Source: Subdoligranulum variabile
GTDB lineage: Bacteria > Bacillota > Clostridia > Oscillospirales > Ruminococcaceae
Assembly (NCBI GenBank): GCA_004552305.1
Contig: SFOX01000003.1
Coordinates: 151,728 to 215,727 of the forward strand
Length of the DNA: 64,000 nucleotides
Reading direction: 5' to 3'
Below the pieces are notes generated by a model. That model did no database searches. It had not been told where the DNA came from and was given only the letters and a program-made list of their open reading frames with translations. Shown piece by piece: positions 7,212-14,898 of this stretch; position 1 is the first letter of the stretch; each line of letters opens with the position of its first letter. Both the position numbers and the translations under genes were made by a program.

Positions 7212-8942
7212 TCAGGCAGGGGCTTTTTCGCTGTTGAGTTTGCTTGCCCGGTAGCTCTTGACGCTGGTCACCACAATGCTGATGCCCAGCACGATCAGCA
7301 GCACACCGATGATCAGCTGCAGACCGTTGGCGATGAACACCGCACCCCAAGTGGTTTCCCCGGCGGGGATACCCACCGCTGCGGCGGTGCGGATCGCCTT
7401 GACCATCGCCATAACGCGCTGCACCAGCGCGGTAAAGGTGACACAAAGCATAATGACCAGCGGGGGGAACAGCATTTTGTTGCTGCGTCCGGTCACCTTC
7501 AGGAACACGCACAGGGTAACCAGCACCAACGCGCTCAGCAGCTGGTTGGCAGAGCCGAACAGCGGCCAGATGTTGGCATAGCCGATCTGGGTCAGCAGGA
7601 AGCCGAATGCCAGCGTCACAAAGGTGGAAAAATAGGTGTTGCACAGCAGCTTGCGCCAGCCCTCGGCATGCTGCATATCGTCCACGCTGAACAGCTCCTG
7701 AAAGCTCATACGTCCGATACGCGCCACAGCGTCCAAGCTGGTCAGCGCCAAGGCGGAAACGCACATCGTCATAAAGACAGTGGCGGCATAAACGGGTACG
7801 CCGAACATTTCAAAGAAGCCGGCAACGCCGCGGCTGAAGATCTGGAACGGGGTACCGGCGGCGGGGGTGCCGTCCGCTGCGGCGGCAGCGCCTGCCACGC
7901 AGAGCGCCAGCACGGCCAGCAGGCTTTCCAGCACCATGGCGCCGTAACCGACCTTGAGCATATCCTTTTCATTTTCCACGGTCTTGGACGACGTGCCGGA
8001 GGAAACCAGGCTGTGGAAGCCCGACACGGCACCGCACGCCACCGTGACGAACAGGATGGGGAACATCGTACCCAGCTTCTCGTTGGTAAAGCCGGTAAAC
8101 ACAGGCAGGTTCATCGTGGGGTGGGCGACCAGCAGACCGATGGCAGCGCCGCCGATCATACCGATAAACATAAAGGTGGTCATATAATCGCGCGGCTGCT
8201 TGAGCATCCACATCGGCAGCACGGCGGCAAAGAAGATATAGACAAAGGTGATGTAGCTCCAAGCCGCCTTGCCCAGAACCAGCGGGAGGTTGGCGCCCAC
8301 GGCAAAGGACAGCGCCAGAAAGACGATGCCGCAAACAGCTTCCTTCCAGCCGGAGAAGTTGAATTTCTTCTGCACAAAGCCGAACACAACGGCAAACAGC
8401 ATAAACATAATGCTGACCATACCTGCCGCGCCGTTGGTGGTGGCAGCCTCGACGAGGGCGCCGTCGCTGCCGTAGGCGTTAAAGGTGCCTGCGACCATAT
8501 CGGCAAAGGCGGCAATGACAATGCCGCAGAACAGCCAGCAAAACAGCAGGAACAGCTTGCGTCCCGCCTTGCCGATGTACTTTTCGATCAGCATACCCAT
8601 GCTTTTGCCGTCGTTCTTGACCGAGGCATACAGCGCGCCGAAGTCGGTGACCGCGCCAAAGAAGATGCCGCCGATCAGCACCCACAAAAGAACGGGCAGC
8701 CAGCCGAACGCGGCGGCTTGGATCGCACCGGTGACAGGACCCGCACCGGCAATGGAGGAGAACTGGTGGCTGAACACCGTCCAGCCGTTGGTGGGGACAT
8801 AATCCTTGCCGTCATTCAGGCGCACAGCCGGGGTCTTGGCGGCGGGGTCGATGCCCCATTTGTTGGCAAGCCAGCGACCATACCCGACATAGGCTGCTAC
8901 CAGGCAGACCGCTGCGATCAAAACAATTGCGAGCGTATTCAT
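7212..8942 (-). CDS. cstA: Carbon starvation protein A family transporter
   Basis: From the ATG at 8942 the product is 576 residues. A longer frame reaches 9044, but the start at 8942 has AGAGGA at the right distance and begins directly with the first membrane helix (NTLAIVLIAAVCLVAAYVGYG). The many hydrophobic helices and the segments GAGPVTGAIQAAAFGWLP and SGTSSKTVENE are typical of the CstA family. CstA-type proteins import peptides or pyruvate in studied bacteria. The substrate here is unknown. It stands alone with its own promoter and lies divergent to the aldolase gene. Confidence 0.88.
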   Translation of the reverse strand: MNTLAIVLIAAVCLVAAYVGYGRWLANKWGIDPAAKTPAVRLNDGKDYVPTNGWTVFSHQFSSIAGAGPVTGAIQAAAFGWLPVLLWVLIGGIFFGAVTDFGALYASVKNDGKSMGMLIEKYIGKAGRKLFLLFCWLFCGIVIAAFADMVAGTFNAYGSDGALVEAATTNGAAGMVSIMFMLFAVVFGFVQKKFNFSGWKEAVCGIVFLALSFAVGANLPLVLGKAAWSYITFVYIFFAAVLPMWMLKQPRDYMTTFMFIGMIGGAAIGLLVAHPTMNLPVFTGFTNEKLGTMFPILFVTVACGAVSGFHSLVSSGTSSKTVENEKDMLKVGYGAMVLESLLAVLALCVAGAAAAADGTPAAGTPFQIFSRGVAGFFEMFGVPVYAATVFMTMCVSALALTSLDAVARIGRMSFQELFSVDDMQHAEGWRKLLCNTYFSTFVTLAFGFLLTQIGYANIWPLFGSANQLLSALVLVTLCVFLKVTGRSNKMLFPPLVIMLCVTFTALVQRVMAMVKAIRTAAAVGIPAGETTWGAVFIANGLQLIIGVLLIVLGISIVVTSVKSYRASKLNSEKAPA

Positions 8943-9003
8943 ATATATTCCTCTTTTCTTAAACCTCTCAAAAGACGCCTTGTCTATCTCTTGCGGTGTA
9001 CTT

Positions 9004-9032
9004 ACTGTAACGCTTTGATGACAGTTTGTCAA
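9004..9032 (-). promoter_or_regulatory. Promoter of cstA
   Basis: Minus-strand TTGACA (9027-9032), a 17-nt spacer and TACAGT (9004-9009), giving a leader of about 60 nt. Confidence 0.65.
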
Positions 9033-9195
9033 CGGTTTGTTCACATTTTAGCAATTTAGTAAAATTCACGTTACAAATGAGAAAAACTATCGTCACATTT
9101 GTCAAAAGAGATGCCTCTGTTCAGAATTTCCCCCTGCCATTTACCTTTCCACCGTTCAAGGCTTGCTTTTTCGCGCTGCTTACACAAAATAATTG

Positions 9196-9224
9196 TTGCT
9201 TTTTTGTCAAAGTCAATGTATAAT
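9196..9224 (+). promoter_or_regulatory. Promoter of fructose-bisphosphate aldolase gene
   Basis: TTGCTT (9196-9201), a 17-nt spacer and a perfect TATAAT (9219-9224), about 60 nt before the start codon. Confidence 0.65.
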
Positions 9225-9287
9225 AGATACATAAGCGCGCAGAGTTCTTCTGCGGCTGGCTTTTATGATTAACTGGAGGTATGAACA

Positions 9288-10151
9288 ATGCTGGTAAATG
9301 CAACCAATATGCTGCTCAAAGCACGCGACGGCCACTATGCGGTCGGTCAGTTCAACATCAACAATCTGGAATGGACCAAGAGCATCCTGCTCACCGCACA
9401 GGAGATGAACTCCCCTGTGATCCTCGGCGTTTCCGAGGGTGCCGGCAAGTACATGACCGGCTTCAAGACGGTTGCCGCTATGGTCAAGGCCATGGACGAG
9501 AGCCTGGGCATCACCGTTCCCGTCGCCCTGCATCTGGATCACGGCTCCTACGAGGGTGCTAAGGCCTGCGTCGCCGCCGGCTTCACCTCCATTATGTTCG
9601 ACGGCAGCCACTACGCCATCGAGGAGAACGTTGCCAAGACCACCGAGCTGGTCGCTCTGGCACATGACCACGGTCTGTCCATCGAGGCCGAGGTCGGCTC
9701 CATCGGCGGCGAGGAGGACGGCGTCATCGGTATGGGCGAGGTCGCCGATCCCGCTGAGTGCGCCAAGATCGCCGCGCTGGGCATCGACTTCCTGGCTGCC
9801 GGCATCGGCAACATCCACGGCAAGTACCCCGCCAACTGGAAGGGTCTGGACTTCGAGGCGCTGGATCGCATCCACGCCGCCACCGACAACATTCCTCTGG
9901 TTCTGCACGGCGGCACCGGCATCCCCGCCGAGATGATCAAGAAGGCCATCGCTCTGGGCGTTTCCAAGATCAATGTCAACACCGAGTGCCAGCTCAGCTT
10001 TGCTGACGCCACCCGCAAGTATATCGAAGCCGGCAAGGATCTGCAGGGCAAGGGCTTTGACCCCCGCAAGCTGCTGGCTCCCGGCGCCGATGCCATCAAG
10101 GCTACCGTGCGCGAGAAGATCGAGCTGTTCGGTTCTGCCAACAAGGCTTGA
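9288..10151 (+). CDS. fba: Class II fructose-bisphosphate aldolase
   Basis: A 287-residue zinc-dependent aldolase that splits fructose-1,6-bisphosphate into dihydroxyacetone phosphate and glyceraldehyde-3-phosphate. Visible family marks are YAVGQFNINN near the start, the zinc ligand region HLDHG near residue 84, EAEVGSIGGEEDG, GIGNIHGKYP and LHGGTGIP, and the phosphate-binding KINVNTE. An ACTGGAGGT ribosome site precedes the ATG. The codon use is strongly biased to a few C/G-ending codons, as expected for a highly expressed glycolytic gene. It is monocistronic, with its own promoter and terminator. Confidence 0.93.
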   Translation: MLVNATNMLLKARDGHYAVGQFNINNLEWTKSILLTAQEMNSPVILGVSEGAGKYMTGFKTVAAMVKAMDESLGITVPVALHLDHGSYEGAKACVAAGFTSIMFDGSHYAIEENVAKTTELVALAHDHGLSIEAEVGSIGGEEDGVIGMGEVADPAECAKIAALGIDFLAAGIGNIHGKYPANWKGLDFEALDRIHAATDNIPLVLHGGTGIPAEMIKKAIALGVSKINVNTECQLSFADATRKYIEAGKDLQGKGFDPRKLLAPGADAIKATVREKIELFGSANKA

Positions 10152-10178
10152 TCTCTGCCGTAATACCGCAATAAATTT

Positions 10179-10208
10179 GCCCGCAGGCGTTTTTGCCTGC
10201 GGGCTTTT
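10179..10208 (+). terminator. Terminator of fba
   Basis: GCCCGCAGGC pairs perfectly with GCCTGCGGGC across a T-rich loop, with TTTT after the stem. Confidence 0.85.
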
Positions 10209-10271
10209 GCTTTGCCGCGTCGGTGGCACAAACCGCCGCTCCTGCATAACCTGAGGGCAGGAGGTGTTTGT

Positions 10272-12896
10272 ATGCCCACTGGCAGTATTTTTGTCTATGT
10301 TTCGGTGGCGGGGCAGGCGGCGCCGCTGCCCGGTGCACACGTGCAGCTGTTTTCGGAGGCGGACGCTGCGCTGCAAAGCCTTACCGCCGACGAAAACGGT
10401 CTTGCCGCCTTTGATGCCCTGCCCGCGCCCGACAGGCAGTACAGTTTAAGTGAATCCAACACGCAGGTGCGCCCGTACAGCGTGTATGGGCTTGCCGTTT
10501 CCGCCGACGGCTGGCAGACCCATCGGCTGGCTGGCGTGCAGGTGTTCGACGGTCAGCAGACGGTGGCGCGGGTGGAGCTTCTGCCCGCAGAGGTCGCCGC
10601 TTACAGTAGCCAGGGCGATGTCACGGAGATACCGCCCCACGCCCTGTTTGCCGGGGACGGCGGCACCGGTCCCGCCCCGCTGGAGTTTGACCCCGGCAAG
10701 GTGCTGAACGAGGTCGTCATCCCGCGCAAGATCACCGTGCATCTGGGGCGTCCCAGCGCAAATGCCCGCAATGTGACGGTAAGCTTTCAGCACTACATTG
10801 CCAATGTTGCCTCCAGCGAGGTGTACCCCACCTGGCCCGAGCAAGCCCTGCGCGCCAATATTTTGGCCCAAATCAGCTTGGCGCTCAACCGCATCTGGAC
10901 CGAATGGTACCCCAGCCGGGGCTATACCTTTAATATCACCGGCTCGCCGGGGGTCGATCAGGCGTATGTGGCGGGGCGCACCGTTTTTGCGGTGATGGAG
11001 CGCCTGACCGCCGAGCTGTTTACCACCTATGTCCGGCGCAGCGGCGACCGCGAGCCGTACTATACCGAATACTGCGACGGGCGCACGGTGACCTGCCCGG
11101 GTATGAAGCAGTGGGGAACCGTGACCCTCGCCAAGGAGGGCAAAAACGCCCTGCAAATTTTGCGCTATTACTACGGCGACCGGGTGCAGCTTGTGACCAG
11201 CCGCAACATTGCCGCCATTCCGTCCAGCTATCCGGGCAGCAGCTTAAAACGCGGCAGCACCGGCACGGCGGTGCGCATAATCCAGCGGCAGCTTTCCCGC
11301 ATTGCCAAGGATTACCCGTCCTTCGGCAAGCCCGCCGTGACCGGACATTTTGACGAAACCACCGAAACCGCCGTCAAGCGCTTTCAGCGCCAGTTCGGTC
11401 TGAACGTCGACGGCGTGGTGGGCAAGGCGACGTGGTACAAGATTAGCTACATCTATGTCAGCGTCAAGGACTTGGCAGAGCTGACCAGCGAGGGCGAAAC
11501 CGCCGAAGGGGCGCAGTCTGCCGGGTCGTGGCCGGGTACGGTGCTGCGGCGCGGCTCCACAGGCAGCCATGTGGAGCAGGTGCAGTTCTGGCTCAGCGGG
11601 CTTGCCCAGTACGACAGCGCACTGCCCGACCCCGGCGTGGACGGGCGGTTTGGTCCCGCAACCGAGCGCGCCGTGCGCAGCTTTCAGCGTGCCAACGCCC
11701 TGACCGAGGACGGTGCCGTGGGGCGCGTGACGTGGCAGACGCTGTACCGCGCCTGGGTGCAGCAACAAAGCGACCTCGGCGGCACCGCATGGCCGGGGCG
11801 GGTGCTGCAGCAGGGTGCTGCCGGGCAGGAGGTCCGGCTGCTGCAATTCTGGCTGCGGCTGGCGGCAGACAACTACAGCGCGCTGTCCCCTGTGGAGGTG
11901 GACGGACAGTTCGGTGCCGCCACCACCCGCGCCGTGCAGGCGTTCCAGACACAGTTCGGGCTGAATGCCGATGGCATCGTGGGGCGCACAACGTGGAACA
12001 AGCTCAAGGAGGTCGGCTTGGCAGTCGCCAATGACCTTGTCGCCCCCGACACCGCCCCCGGGCAGTTTCCCGGCACGATGCGGCAGGGCAGCAGCGGCAG
12101 GGGCGTGCGCGCCGTGCAGTTTTACCTGCGGCGGCTGGCGGCGTATTACAGCAACATCCCCGCCGTCACGGTGGACGGTCGCTACGGTGCCGCCACGACC
12201 CGCGCTGTCCGCGCATGGCAGGAGCAGGCAGGGCTTACCGTGGACGGCACGGTGGGCAGCCTGACATGGCAAAGCCTGTATGACGCCGTGCAAAAGTTGG
12301 ACACCAGCGGGGCGGTGGTGCGCGCTGCCGCCCTGCCCGCGCTGACGCGCACCCTGAAACCAGGGGACAGCGGCACCGATGTGCTGCGCTTAAACCGCAC
12401 CCTGCTGTTCTTGGGGCAGTGGCTGCCGGACATCACCTTTTTAAGCAGCTTTGCCCCCAGCGACACCTTTGACCCCGAGCTGGAGATCGCCGTGCGCAGC
12501 GCACAAAATTACTTCAGTATGCCGGAAACCGGGCAGGTCACACCAGAGGATTGGCGTGTCTTTGCCGGAGTCGCCAGGGAGCTGTTTGCCGCCAACCCCG
12601 CAGCCGCCGCGCCCGAGCCGTACGGGGGATGGCCTGCCGCCGCGCTGACGGTGGGCAGCAGCGGTCCTGCCGTTTTGCAGGTGCAGCGCTGGCTGAACCT
12701 GCTGGCGCAGGTGGATCAGACCGCCGACTTTGTGCCGGAAACCGGGCATTTTGACGAGATCACCCGCCAAGCGCTGGAAAGCTACCAGCTTACCGCCGGC
12801 TTGCAGCCCCTGGGCGTGGTAGATGCCGACACATGGCAAAGCCTGCAGCTCGCCGCCGAGCAGCTTTGCCGCAAACCGCAGCAGGGGGAGGGGTAA
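10272..12896 (+). CDS. SleC-like spore cortex-lytic enzyme with six peptidoglycan-binding domains
   Basis: The start at 10272 (after CAGGAGGTG) gives 874 residues; an upstream in-frame ATG at 10212 overlaps the fba terminator and is rejected. Residues 1-110 look like a beta-sandwich domain (GSIFVYVSVAGQ, HVQLFS). About 145-315 resembles the catalytic region of SleC (HLGRPSANARNV, NVASSEVYPTW, TVTCPGMKQWGT), a SpoIID-fold lytic transglycosylase of Clostridia; the glutamate in ASSEVYP is the expected catalytic acid. Six PG_binding_1 repeats start near 322, 421, 510, 599, 692 and 791 (pattern LKRGSTGTAVRIIQ). No signal peptide is seen. Six repeats is many for the family. A germination role is inferred. 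Confidence 0.75.
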   Translation: MPTGSIFVYVSVAGQAAPLPGAHVQLFSEADAALQSLTADENGLAAFDALPAPDRQYSLSESNTQVRPYSVYGLAVSADGWQTHRLAGVQVFDGQQTVARVELLPAEVAAYSSQGDVTEIPPHALFAGDGGTGPAPLEFDPGKVLNEVVIPRKITVHLGRPSANARNVTVSFQHYIANVASSEVYPTWPEQALRANILAQISLALNRIWTEWYPSRGYTFNITGSPGVDQAYVAGRTVFAVMERLTAELFTTYVRRSGDREPYYTEYCDGRTVTCPGMKQWGTVTLAKEGKNALQILRYYYGDRVQLVTSRNIAAIPSSYPGSSLKRGSTGTAVRIIQRQLSRIAKDYPSFGKPAVTGHFDETTETAVKRFQRQFGLNVDGVVGKATWYKISYIYVSVKDLAELTSEGETAEGAQSAGSWPGTVLRRGSTGSHVEQVQFWLSGLAQYDSALPDPGVDGRFGPATERAVRSFQRANALTEDGAVGRVTWQTLYRAWVQQQSDLGGTAWPGRVLQQGAAGQEVRLLQFWLRLAADNYSALSPVEVDGQFGAATTRAVQAFQTQFGLNADGIVGRTTWNKLKEVGLAVANDLVAPDTAPGQFPGTMRQGSSGRGVRAVQFYLRRLAAYYSNIPAVTVDGRYGAATTRAVRAWQEQAGLTVDGTVGSLTWQSLYDAVQKLDTSGAVVRAAALPALTRTLKPGDSGTDVLRLNRTLLFLGQWLPDITFLSSFAPSDTFDPELEIAVRSAQNYFSMPETGQVTPEDWRVFAGVARELFAANPAAAAPEPYGGWPAAALTVGSSGPAVLQVQRWLNLLAQVDQTADFVPETGHFDEITRQALESYQLTAGLQPLGVVDADTWQSLQLAAEQLCRKPQQGEG

Positions 12897-12900
12897 GGCT

Positions 12901-13590
12901 ATGGCAAAATTGCTTGTGTACGACAGCTACAACGACAAATTTTACAAATACACCTTAAACGAAAACGACCCCATGCCGTACAGCTACGGCACCACCCTGA
13001 GCATGCGGGAGTTCCGCGGCTCCAGCGGTGCCAACGTGCTGTGGACGACTACCGCCGCCATGGAGGCATGGAACCTGACCCGCCGCACCTATGGCGGCGG
13101 CATTCCCGTGGGGTACGCCTTCAAGCGCATCTGGGAGGGCGGTCACGGCACCGCCAGCCAGCACTACGCGGGGGTATCCTTTGATGTGGGGCAGGGTACC
13201 AACAACGCGATACGGCGCAAAATCTACAATGCTGCCCTGCGCAGCGGCGCGTGGGGCTATGTGGAGCCGCTTTCCATGACGCCCACTTGGGTACACTTTG
13301 ACCGCCGCTACGGCACCCCCGCCTGCGCGGGTACCACCGCGGGCTATCCCACCCTGCGCCGGGGACGCCGCAGCACCTATGTACTGATTCTGCAGGATGC
13401 CCTGAACGCGCTCGGCTACTCGACCGGCACGCTGGACGGCGTGTTCGGCGCACGGACGGAAAGCGCCCTGAAAGCCTGCCAGCGCCGCTTCGGACTGACG
13501 GCGGACGGCATCTGCGGCTGCGCCAGCTGGAAAAAAATCACATCCGCCGTATTGGGCATCGGACGCACCTCCACCGTGATAGACCGCTGA
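12901..13590 (+). CDS. M15-like peptidase with C-terminal peptidoglycan-binding domain
   Basis: The ATG at 12901 gives 229 residues. Its ribosome site GGAGGGG overlaps the end of the upstream gene, so the two are coupled. The segment SQHYAGVSFDVG near residue 85 fits the zinc site of D-Ala-D-Ala peptidases (SxHxxGxxxD), and WVHFDRR near 136 supplies a plausible third ligand, so peptidase activity on stem peptides is likely. The last 70 residues form one PG_binding_1 repeat (LRRGRRSTYVLILQDALN). No signal peptide is visible. Pairing with the SleC-like gene suggests a shared role in spore cortex or wall lysis. Confidence 0.65.
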   Translation: MAKLLVYDSYNDKFYKYTLNENDPMPYSYGTTLSMREFRGSSGANVLWTTTAAMEAWNLTRRTYGGGIPVGYAFKRIWEGGHGTASQHYAGVSFDVGQGTNNAIRRKIYNAALRSGAWGYVEPLSMTPTWVHFDRRYGTPACAGTTAGYPTLRRGRRSTYVLILQDALNALGYSTGTLDGVFGARTESALKACQRRFGLTADGICGCASWKKITSAVLGIGRTSTVIDR

Positions 13591-13599
13591 TTTTCCCAT

Positions 13600-13634
13600 C
13601 GCACGATGCTGCACCGGCACCGTGCGGTTTTTAT
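13600..13634 (+). terminator. Terminator after the lytic enzyme pair
   Basis: CGCACG (13600-13605) pairs with CGTGCG (13621-13626), with an inner GGTGC-like stem, and is followed by GGTTTTT. Confidence 0.65.
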
Positions 13635-13751
13635 ATGGATTTTTGTATTTTCGGTGTCCCGCCGTCCGTCGGCGGGATTTTTGGTTTTTTCGCGCAATCG
13701 CGTTGGGTTTTTTTGCCAAAAATAATCACATTGCCCACTTGACAAGCCCCC

Positions 13752-13867
13752 TTATCCAAACTGTTGAGTGGAAAAGTTTTCCACGTTTTGTGGAAAACTG
13801 ACTCGCTTCGGGTAGAAAAACCTTGCCGTTACGGTAGTTTTTAACACTTTCCACAGAGTTTTCCACA
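13752..13867. promoter_or_regulatory. Cluster of DnaA-box-like nonamers
   Basis: Sites close to the DnaA consensus TTATCCACA: TTATCCAAA (13752), TTTTCCACG (13777), TGTGGAAAA in inverse orientation (13789), CTTTCCACA (13847) and TTTTCCACA (13859). The second and third form a hairpin-like inverted pair. No dnaA, dnaN or other origin gene lies nearby, so a chromosomal origin is not claimed. Confidence 0.4.
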
Positions 13868-13900
13868 CAGGGAAAACTCGCCCGCTTCTACGCTTTGTAT

Positions 13901-13931
13901 AAAGTGCGATGCATCGCGGGGCGGCACTTTT
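13901..13931. terminator. Terminator-like hairpin
   Basis: AAAGTGC (13901-13907) pairs with GCACTTT (13924-13930), ending in TTTT on the plus strand and AAA on the other side. Confidence 0.45.
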
Positions 13932-14080
13932 GGCTATGTATTTTTGTTGTATTTTGGGGCATCTTGTAAATTTTGGCACAAATTTGCGGCAAAGCCGTAA
14001 AAAAAGATAGCCACGGCGCGGCAAATGTGGTATACTTGTATCTGTATAAGAATGACAAACTATTGGCAGGAGGCCCATCC

Positions 14081-14863
14081 ATGGAAAAGTTCACCCGTGA
14101 CCCCGCAACTGAGCGTACCGATACCCTAGTCTGGGGCAAAAACCCCGTTACCGAGCTGCTGAAAAGCGGCGGCGCGGTGGACACCGTCTACCTGACCGAT
14201 TCGATCCCCCAGCCGGTGGCAGGCTATTACACCGCCCTTGCTAAAGAATGCGGCGCTGTCGTCAAGCGCGTACCCGCCAACAAGCTGCAAAAAATGTGCG
14301 GCACCGCCGAGCATCAGGGCGTTGCCGCCCGCGCTGCCGAGGTGGAATATGCCGCGCTCGACGACCTGTTTGCCGCCGCAGCCGCCAAGAACGAGCCGCC
14401 CTTTTTTGTGCTGTGCGACGGTGTCGAGGACCCGCACAATCTGGGTGCCATCGTGCGCAGCGCCTACCTGTGCGGCGCGCACGGCGTGGTCATCCCCAAG
14501 CGGGGCGGCGTCGGCGTGACCGGCACCGTGATGAAATCCAGCGCCGGGGCGGCGGCGCGTCTGCCCATTGCCCGCGTACCCAATCTGGCACAGGCGATCC
14601 GCACCATCAAGGAGCGCAACGTTTTTGTCTACTGTGCCGACCTTGGCGGCGCACCGCTGTCCCAGACCGACCTTTCCGGCGCGGTGGCGCTGGTGCTGGG
14701 CAGCGAGGGCGCAGGTCCCGGCACGCTGACCCGCAAGCTGTGCGACGCCGCCGTCACACTGGAGATGGCGCCCGGGCAGTCCACCGGCGTGGACAGCTAC
14801 AATGTCAGCGTGGCAGCCGGCATCCTGTGCTATGATGTGCTGCGCTGCCGCACCCACAAATAA
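14081..14863 (+). CDS. SpoU-family RNA 2'-O-ribose methyltransferase (RlmB-like)
   Basis: The ATG at 14081 with GGCAGGAGG upstream gives 260 residues; a longer in-frame ATG at 13973 runs through a basic, non-conserved stretch. The N-terminal substrate-binding domain (WGKNPVTELLKSGGAVDTVY) is followed by the trefoil-knot SPOUT domain: motif 1 EDPHNLGAIVRSA near 115, motif 2 LVLGSEGAGPG near 205, motif 3 SYNVSVAAGI near 238. RlmB methylates G2251 of 23S rRNA, and close homologues methylate tRNA G18, so the exact target is open. The gene lies 35 nt before the pseudo-ATPase gene. Confidence 0.85.
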   Translation: MEKFTRDPATERTDTLVWGKNPVTELLKSGGAVDTVYLTDSIPQPVAGYYTALAKECGAVVKRVPANKLQKMCGTAEHQGVAARAAEVEYAALDDLFAAAAAKNEPPFFVLCDGVEDPHNLGAIVRSAYLCGAHGVVIPKRGGVGVTGTVMKSSAGAAARLPIARVPNLAQAIRTIKERNVFVYCADLGGAPLSQTDLSGAVALVLGSEGAGPGTLTRKLCDAAVTLEMAPGQSTGVDSYNVSVAAGILCYDVLRCRTHK

Positions 14864-14898
14864 CATCGCATCGCCCATTTTTAAAGGGAGTCAAAACT

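Larger units (their letters stand above)
8943..9287. other. Divergent intergenic region between cstA and fba
   Basis: This 345-bp AT-richer region holds the leader and promoter of leftward cstA and the promoter of rightward aldolase. No gene, tRNA or riboswitch is recognised in it. The part between the two promoters (about 9040-9190) shows no clear palindrome. Confidence 0.6.
13635..14080. other. Intergenic region with DnaA-box-like cluster
   Basis: About 450 bp without a recognisable gene. It holds five TTTTCCACA-like nonamers (13752-13867), a second hairpin at 13901-13931 and a weak promoter-like TAGCCA-17-TATACT just before the rRNA methyltransferase gene. The 13640-13740 segment is T-rich with no motif I recognise. 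Confidence 0.5.

Noticed and set aside
13752..13867. Chromosomal origin of replication
   Set aside because: No dnaA, dnaN, recF or rpmH gene nearby and no AT-rich unwinding tract of typical form.
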